From: JALEVB01 sp022768265
GTDB taxonomy: Bacteria; Bacillota_I; Bacilli_A; Erysipelotrichales; Erysipelotrichaceae
Direction of reading: 5' to 3'
Assembly: GCA_034168985.1 (NCBI GenBank)
Contig: JAXFJE010000037.1
Coordinates: 1-64,000 of the forward strand
Length of the DNA stretch: 64,000 nucleotides
In this document: positions 17,825 to 26,822 of the stretch, one piece after another
Numbering within the stretch: the first letter of the stretch is position 1
Layout of the letters: each line of letters begins with the position of its first letter
The notes under the pieces: generated by a model
Told to the model about the DNA's origin: nothing
The model's input: only the letters and a program-made list of their open reading frames with translations
Databases searched by the model: none
Program-made: the position numbers and the translations under genes

Positions 17825-18379
17825 TCAACTTTTATTATCATTAATCAAAATGGAGATCATAGTTGCTTTTTCCTGCCCATATTTGGTCATATAACTACCA
17901 TTTTTATAATATTTAAAACCACATTTTTCCCATACTCGTCTAGAACGATGATTATCGCTAAAGTTGCCACACACGATAAAGTCTAAATGTTCTTGAACAA
18001 ATAACCAGTTGACCACAGCTTTGACCGCTTCACTCATCAAGCCATTGCCCCATAGATCTTTAGCCAAGACATAGCCTATTTCTCGCCCTTGTTGATCTTT
18101 AAATTCAGGCAATTCTTTTTCATTATAGCGTTCGATGCCTATGGAACCTACGACCCTACCTTCATATACGATAGCGAAGGTTTTCTTTCCTTTGATAAAA
18201 AGATTCAAGATAACTTGGGTATCTTCTTTACTTTTATGCGGTAACCAGCCCGCCCATTGGCCAACCCCATCTACTTTGGCATAAGCATAAAAATCATCTA
18301 GATCAGTTTCTTGAAAAGGCCGTAAGGTCAGCCTTGCTGTTTTTAAGATAACATTAGAAATATCAATTGCTTTATTCAT
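17825..18379 (-). CDS. GNAT family N-acetyltransferase
   Basis: 184 residues from the ATG at 18379, which has GGAG eight bases upstream; an ATG at 18400 lies directly behind a TATAAT and would be leaderless, so I reject it. RimJ/RimL-type GNAT fold: LRPFQETDLDDFY, then EIGYVLAKDLWGNGLMSEAV (AcCoA loop about 105-125) and VCGNFSDNHRSRRVWEKCGF. Acetylates an alpha-amino or small-molecule amine; the target is unknown. Single gene. Confidence 0.9.
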   Translation of the reverse strand: MNKAIDISNVILKTARLTLRPFQETDLDDFYAYAKVDGVGQWAGWLPHKSKEDTQVILNLFIKGKKTFAIVYEGRVVGSIGIERYNEKELPEFKDQQGREIGYVLAKDLWGNGLMSEAVKAVVNWLFVQEHLDFIVCGNFSDNHRSRRVWEKCGFKYYKNGSYMTKYGQEKATMISILINDNKS

Positions 18380-18458
18380 GATCTTTTCTCCATTTTTCAT
18401 GATTATAGCACAAATAAGCCTTTACATTATTGAATTTTAAAAATTAGCTTTAAAATAT

Positions 18459-18491
18459 TACCACTTAGCATCGTAAAACTACCACTTAGCA
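18459..18491 (+). promoter_or_regulatory. two LytTR-type direct-repeat boxes
   Basis: TACCACTTAGCA occurs twice (18459-18470 and 18480-18491), 21 bases centre to centre, two helical turns on one face. A TATACT -10 box (18523-18528) follows, with a poor -35 region, as expected for an activated promoter. They lie directly upstream of a LytTR gene. Confidence 0.7.
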
Positions 18492-18555
18492 AAACACTAT
18501 AGAATAATAAATTGTTTTTCGTTATACTAAAAACAACAAAAAGGAGGCAGATTAG

Positions 18556-18996
18556 ATGAAAGTAGAAATCAAAATAAATCAAAATTATCCTGAACCTCTC
18601 GTCACAATTACAACCCAAAAGGTATCTGCTGAAATATCAGCCTTGATTGAGCAAATAAATCAAAGTTCTGCCACAAACATCATTGGCTATACTCAAGAAG
18701 CAATTAAGATCTTGCTTCCTGCTGATATCTTTCGCATATACACCGAAAATGGCAAGGTCTTTGCCGAAACCAAAACAGCGCGTTACCTTTTAAAACTTCG
18801 ACTTTATGAAATTGAGCAACAATTAGCTCACAACGCTTTTATCCGAATATCTAATTATGAAATAATCAATATCAACAAAGTAGTAAAATTCGATTTAAGC
18901 ATAAGCGGAACGATATGTGTCCATTTATCTAATCAAAAACAATGTTATGCATCAAGACGCTATGTCACAAAAATTAAAAAAGCTTTAAGAATATGA
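18556..18996 (+). CDS. LytTR DNA-binding domain regulator
   Basis: 146 residues. No receiver domain: N-terminal helical region (1-50), then LytTR (about 50-146) with IFRIYTENGKVFAET, YLLKLRLYEIEQQL, FIRISNYEIININKV. Such stand-alone LytTR proteins are nearly always paired with a DUF3021 membrane protein, which follows here after 10 bases, and often regulate their own operon. The two TACCACTTAGCA repeats upstream are the likely site. RBS AGGAGG. Confidence 0.9.
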   Translation: MKVEIKINQNYPEPLVTITTQKVSAEISALIEQINQSSATNIIGYTQEAIKILLPADIFRIYTENGKVFAETKTARYLLKLRLYEIEQQLAHNAFIRISNYEIININKVVKFDLSISGTICVHLSNQKQCYASRRYVTKIKKALRI

Positions 18997-19006
18997 GGTA
19001 ATCAAT

Positions 19007-19456
19007 ATGAAGGCAAAAAAGATTTTCTTTTTAATCACCATGGGATTTGCTGGCGGCATCGCTATCAATCATCTTATCACTCTGTTCATATCAATAATGA
19101 TCAATGATGGAAACTTTTATCCCGTCAATTTAGCCTTGATCCAACTTGTAGGCAGTCCCTTAAAAGCTGTTATGATCCAAACCCTATTATCCGGTATATT
19201 AGGTATTGGTTTTGCCCTAGCAAGTTTGATATGGGAAATGGATAATTGGAGCATGGTTAAACAAACAGCCATCTATTTTGGCATAATATCCCTTGTTATG
19301 CTTCCTATTGCATATATTACAAATTGGATGGAACATTCTTTTATAGGCATCATTAGTTATGTTAGTATTTTCTTTCTAATCTTTGTTATTAGTTGGTTTG
19401 TTCAATATGCAATAATGTTTTATAAAATTAAAAAGATTAATCATAAGCTAAAATAA
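19007..19456 (+). CDS. DUF3021 family membrane protein
   Basis: 149 residues with four membrane helices (about 5-30, 42-75, 82-105, 115-140). In length, topology and place behind a LytTR gene this fits DUF3021, an integral membrane family thought to hold or modulate the LytTR regulator. No enzyme motif. Ends at the bidirectional terminator shared with the convergent ABC transporter operon. Confidence 0.82.
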   Translation: MKAKKIFFLITMGFAGGIAINHLITLFISIMINDGNFYPVNLALIQLVGSPLKAVMIQTLLSGILGIGFALASLIWEMDNWSMVKQTAIYFGIISLVMLPIAYITNWMEHSFIGIISYVSIFFLIFVISWFVQYAIMFYKIKKINHKLK

Positions 19457-19487
19457 AAGAAAACAGCCTCAACTGTTTTCTTTTATT
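19452..19487. terminator. shared bidirectional terminator
   Basis: Perfect 15-base arms (19452-19466 and 19473-19487) around CCTCAA, overlapping both stop codons. Confidence 0.9.
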
Positions 19488-21459
19488 GCTCTTTGATCAC
19501 ATTTTTACATCCAAGATAGGTTAACACAAAATAACATCCATATATCAAGACTATAAATGATGCTGTGGCAAATAAGCTAGCGGTAACATCAATCTTACCA
19601 AATAAAGCTATGATCTTATTCGCGGCCTGCAAACCGACAAATGCATGGATCATGGCCAAAGATAATGGAAACAAGAAATAGCATAGCACCTGTATAAATA
19701 AGGCTTTATTGATCATTTTAGGCTCAGCTCCTAGTTTTTGCAATAGTAAATAACGTTCATAATTATCAGTGGTTTGGGATAGTTGTTGAATTGCTAAGAT
19801 CGAGGCGCTAACGATCATAAATACTAGACCAAGATAGATACCTAAAAAAGATACGATAGCTTTGGTGCTGATCGACTGAGCGTACATCTGAGCTTTGGTA
19901 AAGAAAAAGGAAAATGGTACTTCATGATTATGATAATAATCTTCCAAGGTACTTTCCAACATTTTTGCTGCATCATCATCAATACATTCGATATTTACCA
20001 CGACCTGATCTAATTTAAAACTTGGATCATTGGCAATGATTTCATCATTGACGATGATTGTTGCGAGATACTCATTGTTTGATAATGGTACATCAGTCTT
20101 AAAAGCTGGATATAGCTGTTGACCATTAAGTTTTAATGATACTTTTTCTTCTAACAAGGGATCAAATAAATCTGCCATGCCCCGCTTAGACATCCCGATC
20201 GCATATTCATCCTTTCCTAAAACTAGAGGCTGTTGATCGATTAGTGCCATGTTTTGATTATATTGGCTTAAAGGAATAAAGTTAATGACATAATTATCCA
20301 CATTAAATGAAGAAGGATCCTTGATACCTAAATCCGCAAGCGATAGGTCAGTAACATAGATCTTTGATTCTGCGATTGCTGCGATTGCAGGGTCATTTTT
20401 GAAATCATCATCTAACCTCGCTAAGATCGAATAATCATCACCCTCATCAAAAATATATTTATACAATGATATATCATAAGGAATATTATCATTAAGATCT
20501 TGTGATACCGCATTTTGCACGCTATAACCACTAGAAAAGATCCCAATGACCAAAAGCAAGGTCAAACAAACGATCGCTATAGAAATATAGTTAGTATTTA
20601 TCTTATGGCTTAATTGCCGCAAAACAAACATATTTAAATCTTTAAAATAGAACTTTTTATTCTTCTTTGAGATAACGACCAAGATACCTGCTAAAGCATA
20701 ATAGAATAAGATCGTACCTATTGATCCTAGTAACAAACATAGGCTAAACCAAATATTAACATTCATGCCATTCCACAAGATCAAATAATAAGCTGCTGCA
20801 ATCATCAAGATTGCGATCAAAAATAACCATTTGGATACCTTTAAGCTGATAAAGGTATTTTTTTCATTTTTCCTATTGGCATACAATAATTCGATCAATT
20901 GACACTTGTTAACAGTATAAACATTGAAGATCATCACTACCAAAAAGATCAAACCAAAATTTAAAGTACTTTTGATCACGGCAGACATCGAAAAAACAAA
21001 ATGATAAGCTGATAAATCTGCTTCAAAGATCTTAGCAGTAAAAATAGACATGATCTGTGAACCAAAAACCCCAAAAACTAGCCCCACGATCAAGGCCGCC
21101 AAGCCTAATAGACAGGTCTCTAAAACCAAGATCATGGAGATCTTATTTCTTTCCATCCCTAGGATCATATATATCCCTAATTCTTTTTTCCGTCTTTTGA
21201 TGAAAAAACTATTCGCATAAACGATCAAAAAGCCTAAGATGATCGCTACAAAACCAGAAATATATCCCAACACATTTTGTAACATGACCATTGATTCATT
21301 GGTAGTTTGGGTAACGACCATGATTTCTTGTTGCGCATAGATAGAATTAAACAAATAAAAGATACATACGCCTAATGCTAAGGTCACAAAATATAAGCTA
21401 TAGTCTTTGAAGCTTTTACGTGCATTACGTAAAGCTAATTTAATCAGCATCCAATTCAC
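19483..21459 (-). CDS. BceB-type ABC permease (FtsX family)
   Basis: 658 residues. Ten membrane helices in the family pattern: four near the N-terminus with the FtsX motif KKELGIYMILGMER (about 92-105), a large extracellular loop (about 315-535) and the last helices at 540-655. BceAB-type transporters detoxify or sense cell-wall-active peptides such as bacitracin by freeing lipid II-cycle intermediates. Its start overlaps the ATPase gene by 20 bases. The adjacent kinase and regulator complete the detoxification module. Confidence 0.9.
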   Translation of the reverse strand: MNWMLIKLALRNARKSFKDYSLYFVTLALGVCIFYLFNSIYAQQEIMVVTQTTNESMVMLQNVLGYISGFVAIILGFLIVYANSFFIKRRKKELGIYMILGMERNKISMILVLETCLLGLAALIVGLVFGVFGSQIMSIFTAKIFEADLSAYHFVFSMSAVIKSTLNFGLIFLVVMIFNVYTVNKCQLIELLYANRKNEKNTFISLKVSKWLFLIAILMIAAAYYLILWNGMNVNIWFSLCLLLGSIGTILFYYALAGILVVISKKNKKFYFKDLNMFVLRQLSHKINTNYISIAIVCLTLLLVIGIFSSGYSVQNAVSQDLNDNIPYDISLYKYIFDEGDDYSILARLDDDFKNDPAIAAIAESKIYVTDLSLADLGIKDPSSFNVDNYVINFIPLSQYNQNMALIDQQPLVLGKDEYAIGMSKRGMADLFDPLLEEKVSLKLNGQQLYPAFKTDVPLSNNEYLATIIVNDEIIANDPSFKLDQVVVNIECIDDDAAKMLESTLEDYYHNHEVPFSFFFTKAQMYAQSISTKAIVSFLGIYLGLVFMIVSASILAIQQLSQTTDNYERYLLLQKLGAEPKMINKALFIQVLCYFLFPLSLAMIHAFVGLQAANKIIALFGKIDVTASLFATASFIVLIYGCYFVLTYLGCKNVIKEQ

Positions 21460-22219
21460 CTCCTAGCAAAGCGATGACCTCTACGATTCGATCAAAAAAC
21501 TGTTTACGACTTTCGTTTGTCCCTTTGATCAATTCATTGAAGATCTTACCATCACGCAAAAACAAGATTCGCTTGCAATAACTAGCTGCAAAGGCATCGT
21601 GGGTTACCATCATGATGGTCGTAGCCGTTGCTTGATTTAAATAGCTAAAGTTTTCTAATAACATCTGCGCAGAGCGTGAATCTAATGCCCCAGTAGGTTC
21701 ATCTGCCAAGATCAAACTAGGTTTGGTAACGATGGCTCTAGCAGCAGCAACGCGCTGTTTTTGCCCACCAGACATTTGATAAGGATACTTATATAAGACA
21801 TCCATGATATTCAAGGTCTTCGCTGCCTGTTTGATCAAACCATCCACTTCATTAGCTGGCGTATGAATGATCGTTAAAGCTAACGCAATATTTTCATAGG
21901 CTGTCATCGTATCTAATAAATTAAAATCTTGAAATACAAATCCTAGTTTTTCACGACGAAACTTTGCCAAATTTTTAGGTTTCATCGTTGTGATATCCAC
22001 GCCATCGATGTAAATATTACCTGCTGTGGCTTGATCGATCGTCGATATCGTATTTAACAATGTGGTCTTGCCACTGCCTGATGGTCCCATGACCCCTATA
22101 AATTCACCATTGCTTACTTCAAAACTAATATTATCAATTGCTTTAGTAAGATTATTATGACGGCCATAATATTTTTGTAAATTATTAATTTTTAAGATCG
22201 TTTCCATTTTTTCCTCCAT
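21440..22219 (-). CDS. BceA-type ABC transporter ATPase
   Basis: 259 residues. Walker A GPSGSGKTT (about 45-53), Q-loop FVFQDFNLL, signature MSGGQKQRVAAARA, Walker B LILADEPTGALD, H-loop MVTHD. MacB/BceA-like class. The C-terminal tail extends about 20 residues past the core and overlaps the permease gene. RBS GGAGGAAAAA; begins 17 bases after the VanZ gene, so vanZ-bceA-bceB-type are one operon. Confidence 0.93.
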   Translation of the reverse strand: MEEKMETILKINNLQKYYGRHNNLTKAIDNISFEVSNGEFIGVMGPSGSGKTTLLNTISTIDQATAGNIYIDGVDITTMKPKNLAKFRREKLGFVFQDFNLLDTMTAYENIALALTIIHTPANEVDGLIKQAAKTLNIMDVLYKYPYQMSGGQKQRVAAARAIVTKPSLILADEPTGALDSRSAQMLLENFSYLNQATATTIMMVTHDAFAASYCKRILFLRDGKIFNELIKGTNESRKQFFDRIVEVIALLGGELDAD

Positions 22220-22236
22220 CTATATATCATTTAAGA

Positions 22237-22719
22237 TCATTGCAAAATTGTACTTTGATAATGTTCATGCCAAAAATAATCATTAACTTTGACCAACACT
22301 GCATCAACCATTTCATAACTAACCCCGCTGTTAATAAGTTGTTGCCACAACTTATACCCTAAAACACCACCTAAAGTATTTAACATTAGATCATCGATAT
22401 CGCTGATGCGTCCAAAGAAAGGCTGTACTAATTCAATGCTTAGCGACAATGTAAAGGCTAGCAAGATCGTTGTTGTTTTATCAAATTTAAAAAGCTTTGC
22501 CATATAAAAACCTAAGGGCATAAATAGAAGGATATTCATGATCACTTGAAACCACGATATAGCTTCTTTCTTCCATAAAGGTTCTAACAACCAGTAAAAA
22601 GGTACTAAATTAAGCTTTAGCTCATAGCTTCCTTGCCATCCTGCGCTATGCCAAAAAAAAGTAAAATAGCCCACAGCAAGCAAATACAACCAAAAACTAC
22701 CTTTTAACATCTTTTTCAT
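22237..22719 (-). CDS. VanZ-like membrane protein
   Basis: 160 residues with four membrane helices and the VanZ pattern NILLFMPLGFY (about 63-73), SIELVQPFFGRISDIDDLML, NTLGGVLGY. VanZ lowers teicoplanin binding in enterococci; homologues occur in many cell-envelope operons with no proven chemistry. First gene before the BceAB-type transporter, under a BceR-like box, which supports a role in antibiotic-peptide defence. Confidence 0.85.
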   Translation of the reverse strand: MKKMLKGSFWLYLLAVGYFTFFWHSAGWQGSYELKLNLVPFYWLLEPLWKKEAISWFQVIMNILLFMPLGFYMAKLFKFDKTTTILLAFTLSLSIELVQPFFGRISDIDDLMLNTLGGVLGYKLWQQLINSGVSYEMVDAVLVKVNDYFWHEHYQSTILQ

Positions 22720-22763
22720 CAGTAATCCCTCCTTGGTATCTATATCATAAGCTATTCCCTTTT

Positions 22764-22807
22764 TTTATACCATCGAATTAGCTTACATAAAACGAACATT
22801 TTTGTCA
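22764..22807 (-). promoter_or_regulatory. BceR-like box and promoter of vanZ-ABC operon
   Basis: Minus strand TGACA-AAAA-TGTTC (22807-22794) resembles the BceR site TNACA-N4-TGTAA. Two bases further lie TTTTAT (22792-22787), a 17-base spacer and TATAAA (22769-22764). Spacing is right for an activated promoter with a poor -35. Confidence 0.6.
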
Positions 22808-22810
22808 CAT

Positions 22811-22833
22811 AAAAAAGCCACGCTAACGTGACT
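22811..22833 (-). terminator. terminator of bceRS-type genes
   Basis: AGTCACG/CGTGGCT stem overlapping the kinase stop codon, then T6 on the minus strand. It separates the two-component genes from vanZ. Confidence 0.75.
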
Positions 22834-23842
22834 CTTCTAATAACATAAATTTATTTTGGGGAAAAAAGATCTTGAAAAGCGTACCTTCTTTTTCTTGCGA
22901 TTCAACACTGATCTTTAGATTCATCTTTTCAGCTAATACCTTACATAAATACAAGCCCATGCCTGTTGATCTGCCATATTTTCTGCCGTTGATGCCTGTA
23001 AAACCTTTTTCAAAGATCTTTCCTAGATCTTGATCAGGAATCCCGATACCATTATCTTGGATCTTTAAGATGATATGATCGGCCTTTACTTCAGCCGAAA
23101 ATGCTAGTTGCATAGGATCTTGACGATATTTGATACTATTGACGATCAATTGGCCCAAGATAAATTCTAACCACTTATGATCAGTATAAACCGTATGATC
23201 TAGATTATTAAAACTAGGGGTACAATGTACTAAGATCAATTGACTGGCATGATTTTTAACTGCGGCTTTGACCAAGGTTAATAAATTACATTTACGAATG
23301 ATATAATCTTTTTCCACATTAGTGCTTTTTGCATAATATAGTGCCTGTTCAACGAAGCTTTCAATATTTCTAAGTTCATTGGCTACTGCCTTCTTTTGCG
23401 CAAAATCAGCGTTATCACAGATCATCTTTGCGGCAGCAATCGGCGTTTTGATCTCATGGATCCATGTTTCGACATATTGCCGATATTCTTCTTGTTGTTT
23501 TTGATAGGCGGCGATCTCATCATTGGTATATTTATTGGTTTGTCTTAAGATATCATACAAGATCATCCCTTCTGCAAAATCGGGGCTAGTGATCATATCG
23601 CTAAGCAATCTTTTTTGTTCTAGATGTTCAAGATCTTGATATACCCTTTGATAATACTTTTGCTTATGATAATATTCGGCATAAATGCTGATTAGCGTCA
23701 ATATCAACATTCCTAGAAAGATCATGAACATTATTTCAATGTTGACCTGAAAAAAACTTAAGATAAATAAGAAAAAAAGCGTGATCAAGCTTTGCGATAA
23801 CATGAACCATTTTTTCTGCTTAATAAATTGGCCAAAATTCAT
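22823..23842 (-). CDS. BceS-type sensor histidine kinase
   Basis: 339 residues. Two close membrane helices (about 15-60) with almost no extracellular loop, the intramembrane-sensing layout; phospho-His in ETWIHEIKTPIAAAK (about 131), then N-box, GIGIPDQDLGKIFEKGF and GRSTGMGLYLCK. Such kinases sense peptide antibiotics through the BceAB transporter, which is encoded just downstream. Start overlaps the regulator's stop (ATGA). Confidence 0.93.
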   Translation of the reverse strand: MNFGQFIKQKKWFMLSQSLITLFFLFILSFFQVNIEIMFMIFLGMLILTLISIYAEYYHKQKYYQRVYQDLEHLEQKRLLSDMITSPDFAEGMILYDILRQTNKYTNDEIAAYQKQQEEYRQYVETWIHEIKTPIAAAKMICDNADFAQKKAVANELRNIESFVEQALYYAKSTNVEKDYIIRKCNLLTLVKAAVKNHASQLILVHCTPSFNNLDHTVYTDHKWLEFILGQLIVNSIKYRQDPMQLAFSAEVKADHIILKIQDNGIGIPDQDLGKIFEKGFTGINGRKYGRSTGMGLYLCKVLAEKMNLKISVESQEKEGTLFKIFFPQNKFMLLEESR

Positions 23843-24501
23843 AAGCTATACCCTTGACCTCTTTTGGTCGTGATCATATCATTAGCTCCTAATTGTTGTA
23901 ATTTTCTTCTTAAGCGATTAACATTTACGGTCAAGGTATTATCATCAACAAATTCATCTGATTGCCATAAGGCCTCCATCAGTTCTTCTCTTGTCGTAAC
24001 CCGCCCTTTTTGGCGAAATAATAAGGTCATGATATGCAATTCATTTTTCGTTAGTTCCGCTTGTTTCCCAGCATATTCGATCATTTGCTGATCAGGATAA
24101 AAAAGCAGGCCTTGATATTCAAATTTACGAACATTTTCATGACTATTCCTTCTTAATAGTGAAGCGATGCGCGCTAATAAGATTTGCGTATTATATGGTT
24201 TGGTCACAAAATCATCTGCTCCTAGATTCATGCTTAAAAGCTCATCCATATCCGTAGCCCGACTAGTTACTACGATGATCGGTACATCCGATTCTTTACG
24301 AATTTCTTTGCACACATGATATCCATCAACATAGGGCAAATTGATATCTAACAATATCAGATCAAAATTATTAGCTAAAACAAAGCCCACGATATTAGCA
24401 AAATCATCGCTAGCCCTACACTCATAACCATAATTTTGCAAAAAAGTCATTAGTTCTTGCCGTAAGATCTTATCATCTTCAATGATCAATATTTTTTTCA
24501 T
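23839..24501 (-). CDS. BceR-type response regulator (OmpR family)
   Basis: 220 residues. Receiver domain with ILIIEDDKIL, phospho-Asp in LILLDINLPYVDG (about 52), VTSRATD and MNLGADDFVTKPYN; C-terminal winged helix (about 130-220) with LTKNELHIMTLL and NTLTVNVNRLRRKL. Binds promoters such as the box upstream of vanZ. First gene of the two-gene kinase operon. Confidence 0.94.
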   Translation of the reverse strand: MKKILIIEDDKILRQELMTFLQNYGYECRASDDFANIVGFVLANNFDLILLDINLPYVDGYHVCKEIRKESDVPIIVVTSRATDMDELLSMNLGADDFVTKPYNTQILLARIASLLRRNSHENVRKFEYQGLLFYPDQQMIEYAGKQAELTKNELHIMTLLFRQKGRVTTREELMEALWQSDEFVDDNTLTVNVNRLRRKLQQLGANDMITTKRGQGYSL

Positions 24502-24563
24502 CTTGTTACCTTTCTAAACCTCTATAAGATATAACCTATCATCATTATATAACAGGTTTTAGA

Positions 24564-25718
24564 TCATTGACCATCTTTTACAAACAAAGTCTCATAAAGC
24601 ATTGATATTGTTGCTTCATCATTTAACATTGCTTCGATCTTGTCATTAAATGCCGCTTCGTCTATCGTATCTTGAGCAAAAATTTCCTCTAAAGCCGGAA
24701 AAGCTTGCAGCACTTGCTTACGGCTCACTGGTTGGTAGCTTGTGCCTGAAAAATTAATTTGCCAATATGCTAAATTATCGATCAGCCCAAACAAGCATAA
24801 GCTATTATATACCAAGCTTTTATCCACATAACCATCCTCATTGATATACCAATCACTGATATGATAATCAACCACCAACCCATTTGCTTTATCGTCAATC
24901 TTAAAGACCAATCCATATTCGCTTAAAGGTAGAGCTTGTAATAAATTGCCTGTATTGCTGTTATTACCTACATAAGGAAAACGATATTTTTTTAGATTAG
25001 CGATCCCGCTGATATCCCGATCAAAAGGCGTTCTAGGTATGCTTGTTTCATCATATTGTTTAGAAACATCGATGACCCAATATTCCTTATCACTATTAGG
25101 ATTAAGCTGATACACTTGATAAAAAGGATTGTAATACGCTATATGATCACTTTTAATAACCTTATAGGCATATACCGGCGCTTGTTGATACATCATTACC
25201 TGCACTAGATCTACCCCCATCAAGCTAACTAAGATCACCATAAAACATAAGGATGATATCGTGAACTTTACCCATCGCTTTTTTATCTTAAGCATCTTAT
25301 ATATCCCTAAAACAACCAATAAGATTCCAATGATTGAAAATAAACCTTTGTAACCGGCATTCATTCGCAAACCTGCCAAGATCATTACATTGCCCCAACC
25401 AAACAAAAGCCATGCCATGATCTTTTGTTGTTTTAACAAAGTTTTGGTGCTATACGCCAAAGTTGCAACTAAATTATGTTCTAGTTGTTTATCTTGATCA
25501 TTGGTGCTTAGTTTTTCTCCACTCAACAGCTCATTAAGTGATACCTCCAACAATTCGCTCAAAGGAAGCAACAAAGAAATATCTGGCATATAATTACCAT
25601 TTTCCCAACGTGAAATGGTCTTGCTGGTAACCCCTAATTTTTGTGCTAATTGCGCCTGGGTCCAGTTTTTATTTTTTCGAGCTTCGGCAATGAAGCGCCC
25701 TATTTTCTTGGTATCCAT
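24564..25718 (-). CDS. XRE regulator with membrane region
   Basis: 384 residues. N-terminal HTH (about 8-62, IGRFIAEARKNKNWTQAQL, VTSKTISRWENG), then three membrane helices (about 90-170) and a large extracellular C-terminal domain of about 200 residues that I do not recognise. The layout suggests a membrane-bound one-component regulator or a protein tethering DNA-binding and surface sensing. RBS GGAGGAAG. Single gene between the BceRS-type system and mntP; target genes unknown. Confidence 0.85.
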   Translation of the reverse strand: MDTKKIGRFIAEARKNKNWTQAQLAQKLGVTSKTISRWENGNYMPDISLLLPLSELLEVSLNELLSGEKLSTNDQDKQLEHNLVATLAYSTKTLLKQQKIMAWLLFGWGNVMILAGLRMNAGYKGLFSIIGILLVVLGIYKMLKIKKRWVKFTISSLCFMVILVSLMGVDLVQVMMYQQAPVYAYKVIKSDHIAYYNPFYQVYQLNPNSDKEYWVIDVSKQYDETSIPRTPFDRDISGIANLKKYRFPYVGNNSNTGNLLQALPLSEYGLVFKIDDKANGLVVDYHISDWYINEDGYVDKSLVYNSLCLFGLIDNLAYWQINFSGTSYQPVSRKQVLQAFPALEEIFAQDTIDEAAFNDKIEAMLNDEATISMLYETLFVKDGQ

Positions 25719-25789
25719 ACATCTTCCTCCTAGACATCATCATGATATCTAATTTTCCTTCAAAATTACACCCCATAAATAGCGAATAA

Positions 25790-25814
25790 TAAAAAAGCCA
25801 GCATTTTGCTGGTC
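25790..25814 (-). terminator. mntP terminator
   Basis: CCAGCA/TGCTGG stem with AAAA-type loop, followed by T6 on the minus strand, two bases beyond the mntP stop. Confidence 0.85.
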
Positions 25815-25815
25815 A

Positions 25816-26388
25816 TTATGGCATCAAACCTAAATGTTCGATCAAGATCTTAAGACCGATCAAGATCAAAATGATCCCGCCGACAAACTGCGCCTTTTTC
25901 TCAAATTTCGTCCCAAAGATACTACCGATTTTTACGCCCAAAGCGGAAAAGATCAAGGTAATGACCCCAATCAAGATAACAGCTAAAATGATCCTAACAT
26001 TTCCTACTACCGCTAAAGATTCCCCTACGGCCAAGGCATCGATCGATGTTGCGATTGCCAAGGTTAGCATGGTCTTAAAGCTTTGATCATCATCACAGCT
26101 TTCACACGTATCTTCTTTATCCATTGCTTCCTTAAGCATGCTAAAACCAATAAAACCTAATAAACCAAAGGCAATCCAATGATCAACAAAGCTGATGGCT
26201 TGCGCAAACAAGGTGCCAACGCAAAATCCAAGCAAAGGCATCAAAGCTTGAAAGCTCCCAAACCACACTCCACAATTTAACATCGTCTTAAGATCTGCCT
26301 TAGGACTATTTAAACCTTTACAGATTGAAACCGCAAAAGCATCCATGCTAAGGCCAACAGCCAAAGCGATCAATTCTAAGCTACTCAT
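25816..26388 (-). CDS. mntP: manganese efflux pump MntP
   Basis: 190 residues from the ATG at 26388, behind AAAGGAGC; the ATG at 26409 lacks an RBS. Six membrane helices with the paired family motifs GLSMDAFAVSICKG and ATSIDALAVGESLA, which hold the metal-site Asp residues. A Cys/Asp cluster (DTCESCDDD) sits in the central cytoplasmic loop. Exports Mn2+ and protects from excess. Single gene with its own promoter. Confidence 0.92.
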   Translation of the reverse strand: MSSLELIALAVGLSMDAFAVSICKGLNSPKADLKTMLNCGVWFGSFQALMPLLGFCVGTLFAQAISFVDHWIAFGLLGFIGFSMLKEAMDKEDTCESCDDDQSFKTMLTLAIATSIDALAVGESLAVVGNVRIILAVILIGVITLIFSALGVKIGSIFGTKFEKKAQFVGGIILILIGLKILIEHLGLMP

Positions 26389-26423
26389 AAATGCTCCTTT
26401 AAACCTCATTAAGATCTTTTGCC

Positions 26424-26452
26424 ATTTTACTTTATTTAAGGTAGCTTGTCAA
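26424..26452 (-). promoter_or_regulatory. mntP promoter
   Basis: Minus strand TTGACA (26452-26447), 17-base spacer, TAAAAT (26429-26424). The leader would be only about 30 bases, too short for a yybP-ykoY manganese riboswitch. Confidence 0.75.
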
Positions 26453-26537
26453 TTTAACAAACAAAAAATTCCTATACTCAATAATACAATTTCATGCTAT
26501 GATACTGAGTATATTGAATTAAAAAGGGGGACATAAG

Positions 26538-26822
26538 GTGGACATCATCATCGTCATGTGCATTGGTATCATCATCGGTAATTTCATTAAATTTAAGCAT
26601 ACCAAAGTTATTAATGAAAAAATACAATTAATTTGTACTATCCTGTTGATATTTGCCATGGGTATCAATATCGGCAGCAAAGAAAACTTTGTTGATGAAT
26701 TAGCAAGCCTAGGTATAACTAGCTTTATCTTTTTCTTCATCCCAACCATCCTATCCATCTTTGTCGTTTATTTTTTAACGAAACGCTTCATGAATGATAA
26801 AGAAAATAAGGAGGATAAATAA
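26538..26822 (+). CDS. LysO family transporter, N-terminal half
   Basis: 94 residues, three membrane helices, read from GTG at 26538 with GGGGG upstream. Together with the next gene it matches LysO (DUF340), the lysine exporter of Escherichia coli, which is normally one chain. Here the short N-terminal domain is a separate gene whose stop TAA directly precedes the next ATG (TAAATG). The split pair probably assembles in the membrane. The substrate could be lysine or a related cation. Confidence 0.8.
   Translation: MDIIIVMCIGIIIGNFIKFKHTKVINEKIQLICTILLIFAMGINIGSKENFVDELASLGITSFIFFFIPTILSIFVVYFLTKRFMNDKENKEDK

Noticed and set aside
26409..26520. Manganese riboswitch before mntP
   Set aside because: The predicted leader is about 30 bases, too short for a yybP-ykoY element.
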